DNA of 35,201 bases from an uncultured Eubacteriales bacterium (lineage in GTDB: Bacteria > Bacillota > Clostridia > Christensenellales > Aristaeellaceae): assembly GCA_902777335.1 (NCBI GenBank), contig CACYTF010000034.1:1-35201 (forward strand), given 5' to 3'. This document shows positions 5,721 through 13,379 of the stretch, piece after piece. The notes beneath the pieces are model-generated. The model had not been told where the DNA came from, searched no databases, and saw nothing but the letters and a program-made list of their open reading frames with translations. The first letter of the stretch is position 1; each line of letters begins with the position of its first letter. The position numbers and the translations under genes are program-made.

Positions 5721-7691
5721 ATGCCGAACGGAAGCGCCGGTCAGGAGCGGATACTGGTGTGCGTGTCGGCGTCCCCGACCAATGCCGACGTCATCCGCCG
5801 CGCTGCCGCGCTGTCCGCCGCCGTCGGGGCGGAGCTGATCGCCCTCTATGTGGAAGACACAGAGCTTCATGACGAGGCCCAGGCCAAGGCGGTGCACGAT
5901 CACCTGAGCCTGGCCGAGCGCCGGGGGGCCGTCGTGACCACCGTCTACGGCAACGACCCGGCCACCGCCATCGCCGAATACGCCCGGGTCAGCGGCATCA
6001 CGAAGATCGTGCTGGGCAAGAGCCCGGGCCGCCGCCGGCTGTTCGCGCCGAGGGAGACGCTGATGTCCCGGCTGAACGAGCTGGCGCCGGACGTGGAGAT
6101 CGTCATCGTGCCCAACCAGCTGACCGAGGATATGCGCGTTTTCAGCCTGAAGGGCCTTCTGCGCTGGGAGCGGTTCTCGCTGCGGGACCTGATCCAGACG
6201 GCGGCGATCCTGGCGCTGTGCACCGGCGTGGGCTTCCTGTTCTCGGGCATCGGCCTCGCGATCACCAACGTGGTGCTGATCTACATACTGGGCGTGATGG
6301 CGGTGGCGCTCTTGACCACCGGCTATGTGTACAGCCTGCTGTCGTCGCTGTTGTCGGTGCTGGTGTTCAACTTCTTCTTCACGGAGCCCTTCTATTCACT
6401 CCACTCCAGCCCGGACTACTTCGCCACCTTCGCGGTGATGTTCGCGGCGGCGCTGCTTTCAAGCTCTCTGACCAGCCGCATCAAGGCCCAGTCCGTACAG
6501 ACCGCGAACAAGGCCTACCAGACCGAGGTGCTGCTGTCCACCAGCCAGCTGCTGCAAAAGGCGGAGAACCGGGAGGCGATACTGAACGTGGTGCAGCGGC
6601 AGCTGAGCCGCCTGTTGGAGCACAGCGTGCTGTACTACGACGTGGAGGGCGGTAGGCTGGCCGCGGAACCGGTGACCTACGAGATCGAGCGGGATGACGG
6701 CTTTTCCGGCATGGACCTGAAGCGCGAGGCGGACGCGGCGGCCTGGGCGGGCCAGAACGCCAAGCACGCCGGCTGTACCACCCGCGTCCACCCGCAGGCC
6801 CGGTGCCTGTACATGGCCATACGCAGCGAGCACCGGGTGTGGGCCGTGGTGGGCATCCGCGCGGACAACGCGCCGCCCATCGACGAGTACCGGAAGAACC
6901 TGATGATCTCGATACTGGACGAGTGCGCGCTGGCGCTGGAGAAGGACCACATGACCCGCGAGAAGCAGCGCATGGAGGAGAACGCCCGGCAGGAGACGCT
7001 GCGGGCCAACCTGCTCCGGTCCATCTCCCACGACCTGCGCACGCCGCTGACCAGCATCTCCGGCAACGCGGCGATACTGCTTGAAAACCCGGGCCATCTG
7101 GACGAGGCGCGGCGGCAATCGCTGTACGCGTCGATCTACGACGACGCCATATGGCTGAACGGCCTGGTGGAAAACCTGCTGACCATCACCCGCACCGAGA
7201 ACGGCACGATGAAGCTGAACCTCCAGTCGGAGCTGGTGTCGGACGCGGTGGAGGAGGCGCTGCGGCACCTGGACAAAAACGCCGCCCGGCGGCACGTCGC
7301 CACGGACCTCACGGAGGATCTGCTGATGGCCCGGATGGACTCCGCGCTCATCGTGCAGGTGCTGATCAACCTGATCAACAACGCGGTGAAGTACACGCCC
7401 GATGGCGCGCACATCACCATCGGCGCCAAGCGCCAGGGCGACATGGCCCTGCTGTGGGTCCAGGACGACGGCCAGGGCATCCCGGAAGGCGACGAGGACA
7501 AGGTGTTCGACATGTTCTACACCGGCGTCAAGCGCTCGCCGGACAGCCGGCGGGGCATCGGGCTGGGGCTGGCGCTGTGCCGCGCCATCGTGCAGGCCCA
7601 CGGGGGCGAGATCTACGTGCGCAACATAGAGCCCCACGGCGCGCGGTTCTGGTTCACACTTCCCATTGCCGAGGTGAGCGAGTATGAGTAA
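5721..7691 (+). CDS. kdpD: KdpD-type sensor histidine kinase, short form
   Basis: The 656-aa membrane kinase senses potassium or turgor-related signals and phosphorylates KdpE. A universal-stress-protein domain (about 8-132) comes first, with nucleotide-binding [10 protein letters not shown] near 99. The four-helix DUF4118 membrane domain of KdpD follows (about 155-250), then a GAF-like region (280-405). The kinase core has SISHDLRTP with phospho-acceptor H437, an N box with NLINNAVKY (550-558), DDGQGIP (582-588) and GIGLGLAL (612-619). The roughly 210-residue N-terminal KdpD sensor domain with its own Walker motif, present in the ~890-aa E. coli protein, is missing. GAGGGGAGGGG just upstream supports ATG 5721. 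The gene overlaps kdpE by 8 nt. No kdpFABC pump genes are in the window; the neighbours are KtrA and KtrB. Confidence 0.93.
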   Translation: MPNGSAGQERILVCVSASPTNADVIRRAAALSAAVGAELIALYVEDTELHDEAQAKAVHDHLSLAERRGAVVTTVYGNDPATAIAEYARVSGITKIVLGKSPGRRRLFAPRETLMSRLNELAPDVEIVIVPNQLTEDMRVFSLKGLLRWERFSLRDLIQTAAILALCTGVGFLFSGIGLAITNVVLIYILGVMAVALLTTGYVYSLLSSLLSVLVFNFFFTEPFYSLHSSPDYFATFAVMFAAALLSSSLTSRIKAQSVQTANKAYQTEVLLSTSQLLQKAENREAILNVVQRQLSRLLEHSVLYYDVEGGRLAAEPVTYEIERDDGFSGMDLKREADAAAWAGQNAKHAGCTTRVHPQARCLYMAIRSEHRVWAVVGIRADNAPPIDEYRKNLMISILDECALALEKDHMTREKQRMEENARQETLRANLLRSISHDLRTPLTSISGNAAILLENPGHLDEARRQSLYASIYDDAIWLNGLVENLLTITRTENGTMKLNLQSELVSDAVEEALRHLDKNAARRHVATDLTEDLLMARMDSALIVQVLINLINNAVKYTPDGAHITIGAKRQGDMALLWVQDDGQGIPEGDEDKVFDMFYTGVKRSPDSRRGIGLGLALCRAIVQAHGGEIYVRNIEPHGARFWFTLPIAEVSEYE

Positions 7692-8409
7692 CAAACCGAT
7701 GATACTGGTCGTCGAGGACGACGCGGCGGTCCGCAACCTGATGGCGGTGACGCTGGAGACCCAGGGCTACCGCTACCACCTGGCGCGCAACGGCGCCGAG
7801 GCGATGATCGAGGCCACCACCCACCAGCCCGACGTGATGCTGCTGGACCTGGGCCTTCCGGACATGGAGGGCGTGGAGATCATCCGCAAGGTGCGCAGCT
7901 GGACGAATCTGCCCATCATCGTGATCTCCGCCCGCAGCGAGGACGCCGACAAGGTGGAGGCGCTGGACGCCGGGGCGGACGACTACCTGACCAAGCCCTT
8001 CTCGGTGGATGAGATGCTGGCGCGGCTGCGGGTGGCGCTGCGCCGGGTGAACGCGGACCCGCAGGGCGCGTCCCAGGAGGCGGCCGTGTACAGAAACGGC
8101 GGCCTGCGCATCGACTACGCGGCGGGCTGCGCCTTCATGGGCGAGGCCGAGATCCACCTGACGCCCATCGAGTACAAGCTGCTCTGCCTGCTGGCGAAGA
8201 ACACCGGCAAGGTGCTGACCCACAACTACATTGTGAAGGAGATCTGGGGCGGCTGCACGGCGTCCGAGGTGGGGTCGCTCCGGGTGTTCATGGCCATGCT
8301 GCGCAAGAAGCTGCAGACGGGCGACGGCACACAGCCCTACATACAGACCCACATCGGCATCGGCTATCGCATGCTGAGGGTCGACCGGGGCGCGGAGGAT
8401 GCGCCGTGA
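7684..8409 (+). CDS. kdpE: KdpE-type response regulator (OmpR family)
   Basis: The 241-aa protein has a receiver domain (about 5-120) and a C-terminal winged-helix DNA-binding domain (about 145-235). The acidic pocket is E11/D12/D13, the phosphorylated residue should be D55 in MLLDLGLPD, and the conserved Lys is K103 in LTKPF. The winged helix shows IEYKLLCLLAKNTGKVLTH and a YRM end, as in KdpE and PhoB. The ATG lies inside the end of kdpD (ATGAGTAA overlap), and its own stop overlaps the GTG start of ktrB by 4 nt. All three genes are therefore translationally coupled. It probably controls this operon and the divergent ktrA through the tandem CATTAAA sites. Confidence 0.93.
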   Translation: MSNKPMILVVEDDAAVRNLMAVTLETQGYRYHLARNGAEAMIEATTHQPDVMLLDLGLPDMEGVEIIRKVRSWTNLPIIVISARSEDADKVEALDAGADDYLTKPFSVDEMLARLRVALRRVNADPQGASQEAAVYRNGGLRIDYAAGCAFMGEAEIHLTPIEYKLLCLLAKNTGKVLTHNYIVKEIWGGCTASEVGSLRVFMAMLRKKLQTGDGTQPYIQTHIGIGYRMLRVDRGAEDAP

Positions 8410-9770
8410 TACAGCTGCGAAAATCGGAGGGGCGGGAGCGCTGTTACTGCGCGGAGGGCCTGCTGGCGGCCGGCTTCCTGGCCGTCATACTGGTCGGGAC
8501 CGCGCTGCTGGCGCTGCCCGCGGCCACCCGCGGCGGCCGGAGCATCGGCCTGTTCGACAGCCTGTTCACCGCCACCTCGGCGGTGTGCGTCACCGGCCTT
8601 GTGGCCGTGGACACCGGCGCCACCTTCTCGCCGTTCGGCCAGGCGGTGCTGCTGGCGCTGATCCAGGTGGGCGGCCTGGGCTTTATGATGTTCGCCAACA
8701 TGATCATGGTCATGCTGGGCCGCAAGATCACGCTCCGGGGCCGCATGCTGATCCGCGAGTCGATGAGCTGCGCCTCGCTGTCGGACCTGTCGGGGCTGGC
8801 GAAGCTGTACCTTTTGCTGGCGCTGGGCATAGAGCTGGCGGGCGCGTGCGTGCTGGCCGTGCGCTTTGTGCCGGCGTTCGGCCTCGGACGCGGGCTGTGG
8901 ATGGCCCTTTTCCATGCCGTCAGCGCGTTCTGCAACGCGGGCTTTGACCTGTTCGGCCACTTTGCCAGCCTCACCGCGTTCGCCGGCGACCCGCTGGTGC
9001 TTCTGACGGTGGCGGCGCTGATCATACTGGGCGGCCTGGGCTTTTCCGTGGTGCTGGAGGCGCTGCGCAACCGGCAGGGCTTTCGCAATCTGTCGCTGCA
9101 CGCGCGCATCGTGCTGCTGAGCACGCTGTTGCTGCTGGGGGCCGGCACGGTCTTCTTCCTGCTCTTTGAGGGGAACAACGCCGGAACGCTGGCCGGGAAA
9201 AGCGTGGGCGGCAAGGTGCTGAACGCCTTCTTCCAATCCGTCACGCTGCGCACCGCCGGGTTCAACACCGTGGACCAGGCGCTGCTGAAGGACAGCTCCA
9301 AGCTGCTGGGGAGCCTCCTGATGGCGATTGGCGCGTCCCCGGCCTCCACCGGCGGCGGCATGAAGACCACCACCGTCGCGGTGCTGTTCTTCCTGATGCT
9401 CAGCGTCGTGAAGGGCGACAAGGAGGTCAACGTCGCCCGGCGCAGGATCTCCGACGACACGGCGCGGCGCACGCTGGCCGTGGCCGCGCTGTTCATCACC
9501 GTGCTGATCGCGGGCACGCTGATCATCGCCGCCATCGAGGACGGCCGCTTCCCGCTGGCGGACATCGCCTATGAGGCCGCCAGCGCCATGGGCACCGTCG
9601 GCGTGTCATCCATTGGAACGCCCAACCTCCACGCCGCCAGCCGGGCCGCGCTGATCCCGATGATGTTCCTCGGCCGCGTCGGCCCCCTCACCCTGGCCAT
9701 CGCCGTCGCCCGCCGCCAGGGCCGGTCCCACCGGCTGTCCCGGTTCCCGGAGGAGAAGATCATGATTTGA
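8406..9770 (+). CDS. ktrB: Potassium uptake membrane subunit (KtrB/TrkH family)
   Basis: The 454-aa integral membrane protein forms the ion pathway of a Ktr/Trk system. It has four M1-P-M2 repeats, each with its filter glycine: VCVTGL (G64), FCNAGF (G179), RTAGFN (G285) and GTVGVS (G399). The glycine-rich loop SPASTGGGMKTTT (311-323) is the intramembrane gate region typical of the family. Length matches Bacillus KtrB (about 450 aa). The start is GTG at 8406, overlapping the kdpE stop (GTGA). KtrA, its cytoplasmic gating partner, is encoded divergently at 4861-5508. Putting the membrane subunit in an operon with KdpDE is unusual, since KdpDE normally controls the Kdp ATPase. No convincing terminator lies between this gene and the convergent nuclease gene. 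Confidence 0.95.
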   Translation: MIQLRKSEGRERCYCAEGLLAAGFLAVILVGTALLALPAATRGGRSIGLFDSLFTATSAVCVTGLVAVDTGATFSPFGQAVLLALIQVGGLGFMMFANMIMVMLGRKITLRGRMLIRESMSCASLSDLSGLAKLYLLLALGIELAGACVLAVRFVPAFGLGRGLWMALFHAVSAFCNAGFDLFGHFASLTAFAGDPLVLLTVAALIILGGLGFSVVLEALRNRQGFRNLSLHARIVLLSTLLLLGAGTVFFLLFEGNNAGTLAGKSVGGKVLNAFFQSVTLRTAGFNTVDQALLKDSSKLLGSLLMAIGASPASTGGGMKTTTVAVLFFLMLSVVKGDKEVNVARRRISDDTARRTLAVAALFITVLIAGTLIIAAIEDGRFPLADIAYEAASAMGTVGVSSIGTPNLHAASRAALIPMMFLGRVGPLTLAIAVARRQGRSHRLSRFPEEKIMI

Positions 9771-9804
9771 GATTACCGGATATGATCATCATCACATGCG
9801 CACA

Positions 9805-10839
9805 TTACTTCTCTTCATGCCACTTCCGCATGACAGCTTCCACCTGGGCGATCAGCTGTTCCTTGTTGGGCATATACAGTACATAGCGTGAAGCAAACAC
9901 ATTGTTGGACAGGCCGCCCAACGCATACTCCGCCGTGATGCCGTCCTTTTCGGTGCACAGTATAATTCCAATGGGCGGATTGTCATCTTCGTCATTGACC
10001 TCACGGGCATAGTAATTCAGATACATGTTGACCTGGCCAGCCGCTTCCGGCGTCAGCTTCGTCGTCTTCAGCTCTATGAGGACATAGGCCCGCAGGATTT
10101 TGTTATAGAAGACCATATCCACATAGTAATGGGTATTGTTGATGGTCACCCTCTGTTGCGTTCCCACGAACATGAATCCCCTGCCAAGCTCCAACAGGAA
10201 TCTTTCGATTTGCTGAACGAGCGCTCGTTCCAGGTCGCTTTCCATGACGGGCTTATCCTCTGGCAGCCCCAGGAACTCAAAGACGTATGGGTCGCGTATA
10301 ATGTCAGCTGGTTCCGCGATTTCGTTACCCTTCAGCGCGAGGGCAAGCACCTGTTCCTTGTTGGCGTCTCCGCGCGACAACAACAGCCTTTCAAACAGTG
10401 AACTGTCAATCTGGCGCTTCAATTCACGCACAGACCAATTGGCGTTGATCGCCTCTTTTTCATAGAAGCTGCGCTTGTCCGGGTCAGATATAGACAAAAG
10501 CTCACAGTAATGCGACCATGACAATTTAACAGACACTGTCTGTTGAATTCGATAGGTGAGATAAAACCGCCGCATGAATTGCAGATTGGAAACAGAGAAT
10601 CCCTTCCCCAACTCTCTCGTCAGGACTTTGGATAACTCGCGAATGGTCTGTTTGCCGTAATCGGCGCGTTCGGGTTGACTCTGTTCGTTTTCCACCATGA
10701 TACGGCCTATGTTCCAGTAAGCGTATAACAACTCGCTGTTGACTTGGTGAGCGATGTGGGCCTTTGCTTTATCTATTACATCCTTGATCTCAGCAATCAT
10801 AGGATGCAATACACTGTTATCAGACGCAATCTCATTCAT
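9805..10839 (-). CDS. YhcG-type PDDEXK nuclease-domain protein (DUF1016)
   Basis: The 344-aa protein has the N-terminal helical DUF1016 domain (about 10-160, with YAYWNIGRIMVENEQ) and a C-terminal PD-(D/E)xK nuclease fold (about 190-335). The nuclease signature is visible as HYYVDMVFYN with the Asp, then LIELK with the E-x-K pair. YhcG relatives are widespread accessory genes and have been linked to restriction or defence functions, but the cellular role of this one is unknown. The gene has its own promoter, is lower in GC than its neighbours and stands alone between a potassium operon and a sugar operon. This fits horizontal gain. GGGGTGGG before the ATG is a modest ribosome binding site. 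Confidence 0.88.
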   Translation of the reverse strand: MNEIASDNSVLHPMIAEIKDVIDKAKAHIAHQVNSELLYAYWNIGRIMVENEQSQPERADYGKQTIRELSKVLTRELGKGFSVSNLQFMRRFYLTYRIQQTVSVKLSWSHYCELLSISDPDKRSFYEKEAINANWSVRELKRQIDSSLFERLLLSRGDANKEQVLALALKGNEIAEPADIIRDPYVFEFLGLPEDKPVMESDLERALVQQIERFLLELGRGFMFVGTQQRVTINNTHYYVDMVFYNKILRAYVLIELKTTKLTPEAAGQVNMYLNYYAREVNDEDDNPPIGIILCTEKDGITAEYALGGLSNNVFASRYVLYMPNKEQLIAQVEAVMRKWHEEK

Positions 10840-10876
10840 GGGAGAATCCCACCCCTAAACATATCAAGTATTGGTT

Positions 10877-10905
10877 ATTATAACATTATTCATCCATGAG
10901 GGCAA
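10877..10905 (-). promoter_or_regulatory. Promoter of the YhcG-type gene
   Basis: On the minus strand TTGCCC (plus 10900-10905) and TATAAT (plus 10877-10882) have a 17-bp spacer. TGT before the hexamer makes it an extended -10. The transcript would start near 10870, about 30 nt before the ATG. Confidence 0.65.
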
Positions 10906-10950
10906 GCATATCTGGCTGGGTCTTCTTCATATCTGATAATTCTGGCAGGC

Positions 10951-10984
10951 GCTTCTTGACAAGAAGCTGTTAATGTGATAATAT
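10951..10984 (+). promoter_or_regulatory. Promoter of the LacI regulator with a palindrome on its -35
   Basis: TTGACA (10956-10961) is followed after 17 bp by TAATAT (10979-10984), or after 15 bp by GATAAT. The -35 lies in the middle of a perfect 17-bp palindrome: GCTTCTTG (10951-10958), A, CAAGAAGC (10960-10967). The palindrome could be a second protein-binding site. Confidence 0.6.
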
Positions 10985-10999
10985 GTCAACGATGACACA
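10983..10999. promoter_or_regulatory. LacI-family operator O1
   Basis: TGTCAACGATGACA with a central CG is a typical LacI/GalR-family operator and is close to the cre consensus of CcpA. It overlaps the start of transcription of the regulator. The identical 17 bases, ATGTCAACGATGACACA, recur at 12095-12111. Confidence 0.75.
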
Positions 11000-11047
11000 T
11001 CCGGAAAACACAGTATTTTCTGGACCGTTGCGGGGGAGGGGAGCGGC

Positions 11048-12052
11048 TTGGACGCCAAGATGAAGGACATCGCCCGGGAGGCGGGCGTGTCCACCGCCAC
11101 GGTGGGGCGCGTGCTGCACAAGCGGGGGTATGTCTCCCCGGACGCCAAGAAGCGCGTGGAGGCCGCCGTGCAGAAGCTGGGCTATGTGCCGAACACGCTG
11201 GCCCGGGCGCTGATCACCAATCGCAGCGGCATCATCGGCTGCCTGGTGGTGGAGCACGCCGGGAATCTGCACCAGGAGATCAGCCGCGTGGTCTTGGCCG
11301 CCGCGGAGGCGCGGGGCTACCGGCTCTTCACGATGCAGACCCGCCTGAACGTGCGGGACGAGGACGAGCTGATCCGCCAGTTCATCGGCCTGCGGGTGGA
11401 CGGGCTCGTGGTGATCTCGAACATCTACCTCACCCGGGAACAGCTGAGCCTGCTCAGAACGCGCCAGGTGCCGGTGGTGGCCATCGAGCGCGCCTACTTC
11501 TCGCCCGGTGTGGACAACGTCTGCTTCCGGGATGTGGAGGGCGCGGAGGAGGCCGTCCGGCACTTCCTCGAAAGGGGCCACCGCCGCGTGGCCTTTATCG
11601 GGCCGAAGCCCTTTGCCCAGACGGAGGAAGACCGGCTGGAGGGCTTCCGCCGGGCCATGGCGGCCGCGGGAATTCCGGAGTACGGCCAGACCGTCGCTTT
11701 GACCCAGGCCTATGGCATCGACGAGGGTCGGGCCGCGGCCCAGCGGCTGCTGGCCCTTCCCGAGCCGCCCACCGGCCTGTTCTGCACCGCGGACAGCCTG
11801 GCCGCCGGGGCCATGCAGGCCCTGTACGCGCGGGGCGTGCGCGTGCCGCAGGACATCAGCATCTCCGGCTACGACAACCGCATCGCCCGGGAGCTGGCCC
11901 CGCCGATCGACTCGGTGGAGCCGGACCTGGACAACCTGGGTGGCGTGACGATGGACCTGCTCAGCGCCCGGATGGAGCGCTTCGACGACGCCGGCCGCAC
12001 CGAATGGCTGCGCATGCGCTATGTGGACCGCGGCACCGTGACCGCACTGTGA
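11048..12052 (+). CDS. LacI-family transcriptional regulator
   Basis: The 334-aa protein has an N-terminal LacI helix-turn-helix (about 5-28: MKDIAREAGVSTATVGRVL), a hinge (about 48-60) and a periplasmic-binding-protein-like effector domain (about 64-330). The effector is presumably a sugar, but cannot be read from sequence. A TTG start at 11048 is chosen because GGAGG (11035-11039) lies 8 nt before it; the alternative ATG at 11060 would be 20 nt away. An operator identical to one upstream of the next gene covers its own promoter, so it very likely represses itself and the reductase-isomerase genes downstream. One recognition-helix detail is odd: the usual STVSRVL reads ATVGRVL, with Gly replacing the common Ser. 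Confidence 0.93.
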   Translation: MDAKMKDIAREAGVSTATVGRVLHKRGYVSPDAKKRVEAAVQKLGYVPNTLARALITNRSGIIGCLVVEHAGNLHQEISRVVLAAAEARGYRLFTMQTRLNVRDEDELIRQFIGLRVDGLVVISNIYLTREQLSLLRTRQVPVVAIERAYFSPGVDNVCFRDVEGAEEAVRHFLERGHRRVAFIGPKPFAQTEEDRLEGFRRAMAAAGIPEYGQTVALTQAYGIDEGRAAAQRLLALPEPPTGLFCTADSLAAGAMQALYARGVRVPQDISISGYDNRIARELAPPIDSVEPDLDNLGGVTMDLLSARMERFDDAGRTEWLRMRYVDRGTVTAL

Positions 12053-12094
12053 CAACCCATGTGCCGGAGCACGCCGGCTCTTGCTTACAGAAAC

Positions 12095-12111
12095 ATGTCA
12101 ACGATGACACA
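12095..12111. promoter_or_regulatory. LacI-family operator O2
   Basis: This is a 17-bp exact copy of the sequence at 10983-10999. It lies directly before AAAGGAGG (12112-12119), the ribosome binding site of the aldo/keto reductase. No strong separate promoter is visible between the regulator stop and this site, so a bound repressor could act as a roadblock to read-through or cover a weak promoter (TTGCTT at 12081). Confidence 0.75.
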
Positions 12112-12126
12112 AAAGGAGGCTTTCCG

Positions 12127-13263
12127 ATGATCTATCGCGCGTTTCAGGACATTCAGCTCTCCAACCTCGGCTTCGGCGCCATGCGTCTGCCCGTGATCGA
12201 CGGCGACGACAGCCGGATCGACGAACCCGCCGCCCTGCGCATGGTGGACATGGCGATGGCGGCCGGCGTCAACTACTACGACACGGCCTGGGGCTATCAC
12301 GGCGGCCAGTCCGAGCTTGTGATGGGCAGGGCCCTGGCCCGCTATCCCAGAGACCGATTCTTCCTCGCCACCAAGTTTCCCGGCTACGACCTGAGCAACA
12401 TGGGCAAGGTGGAGGCGATATTCGAGGAGCAGCTCAAAAAGTGCCGGGTGGAATACTTCGACTTCTATCTTTTCCACAACGTCTGCGAGATGAACATCGA
12501 CGCCTACCTGGACGACGCGAAGTATCACACCTACGAATACCTGATCGGGCAGAAGCGCAACGGCCGCATCCGCCACCTGGGCTTTTCGGCCCACGGCAGC
12601 ACGGAGGTCATCCGCCGCTTCTTAGAGGCCTACGGCAAGGACATGGAGTTCTGCCAGCTGCAGCTGAACTGGCTGGACTGGGACTTCCAGGGGGCCAAGG
12701 CCAAGGTGGAGCTGCTGCGGGAATGGGGCATACCGATCTGGGTGATGGAGCCCCTGCGCGGCGGGAAGCTGGCGCGGCTTACCGAGGCGGACGCGGCGAA
12801 GCTGGCGGCGCTGCGGCCCGGCGAAACCGTCCCGGCCTGGGCCTTCCGCTTCCTGCAGAGCATCCCCGAGGTGAAGGTGATCCTCTCCGGCATGTCCAGC
12901 GCGGCGCAGGTGGCGGACAACCTGCGCACCTTCGAGACGGACGCGCCGCTGAACGACGCGGAGATGGCGGCGCTGTTGGCGCTGGCCGGGGAGATGACCC
13001 GGCGCACCGCGCTGCCCTGCACGGCCTGCCGCTACTGCACCACCCACTGCCCGAAGGGGCTGAACATCCCCTGGCTTCTGGAGCTGTACAACGAGCACGT
13101 GTTCACCGGCGGCGGCTTCATCGCGCCGATGGCGCTGATGTCCGTGCCGGAGGACAAGAAGCCCTCCGCCTGCGTCGGCTGCCGCAGCTGCGAAAAGGTC
13201 TGTCCCCAGCAGATCAAGATATCCGAGGCGATGAAGGATTTCAGCGCAAAGCTCGGCGATTGA
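12127..13263 (+). CDS. Aldo/keto reductase with C-terminal 4Fe-4S ferredoxin domain (COG1453)
   Basis: The 378-aa protein combines an NAD(P)-dependent aldo/keto reductase barrel (about 1-285) with a bacterial ferredoxin-like tail. The AKR tetrad can be read as D52, Y57 (DTAWGYH), K83 (TKFP) and H117 (LFHNV). Two cysteine clusters follow: CTACRYCTTHCP from residue 298 and CVGCRSCEKVCP from about 349, each able to bind a 4Fe-4S cluster. Such proteins belong to COG1453 and probably reduce or oxidise a sugar or related carbonyl using ferredoxin-linked electrons. The frame is open upstream, but AAAGGAGG at 12112-12119 fixes the ATG at 12127. A LacI operator directly upstream and a sugar isomerase gene downstream point to carbohydrate metabolism. 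Confidence 0.93.
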   Translation: MIYRAFQDIQLSNLGFGAMRLPVIDGDDSRIDEPAALRMVDMAMAAGVNYYDTAWGYHGGQSELVMGRALARYPRDRFFLATKFPGYDLSNMGKVEAIFEEQLKKCRVEYFDFYLFHNVCEMNIDAYLDDAKYHTYEYLIGQKRNGRIRHLGFSAHGSTEVIRRFLEAYGKDMEFCQLQLNWLDWDFQGAKAKVELLREWGIPIWVMEPLRGGKLARLTEADAAKLAALRPGETVPAWAFRFLQSIPEVKVILSGMSSAAQVADNLRTFETDAPLNDAEMAALLALAGEMTRRTALPCTACRYCTTHCPKGLNIPWLLELYNEHVFTGGGFIAPMALMSVPEDKKPSACVGCRSCEKVCPQQIKISEAMKDFSAKLGD

Positions 13264-13379
13264 TTCGATACGCGGTGATGCTTTAGACGACGCTGGGGGG
13301 ATTGGCAACATGGCGGAAATGCGCATGCTGAACACCCCGGATTCCATATTCGAACAGGCCTACAGAAGGAGGTTGAGTT

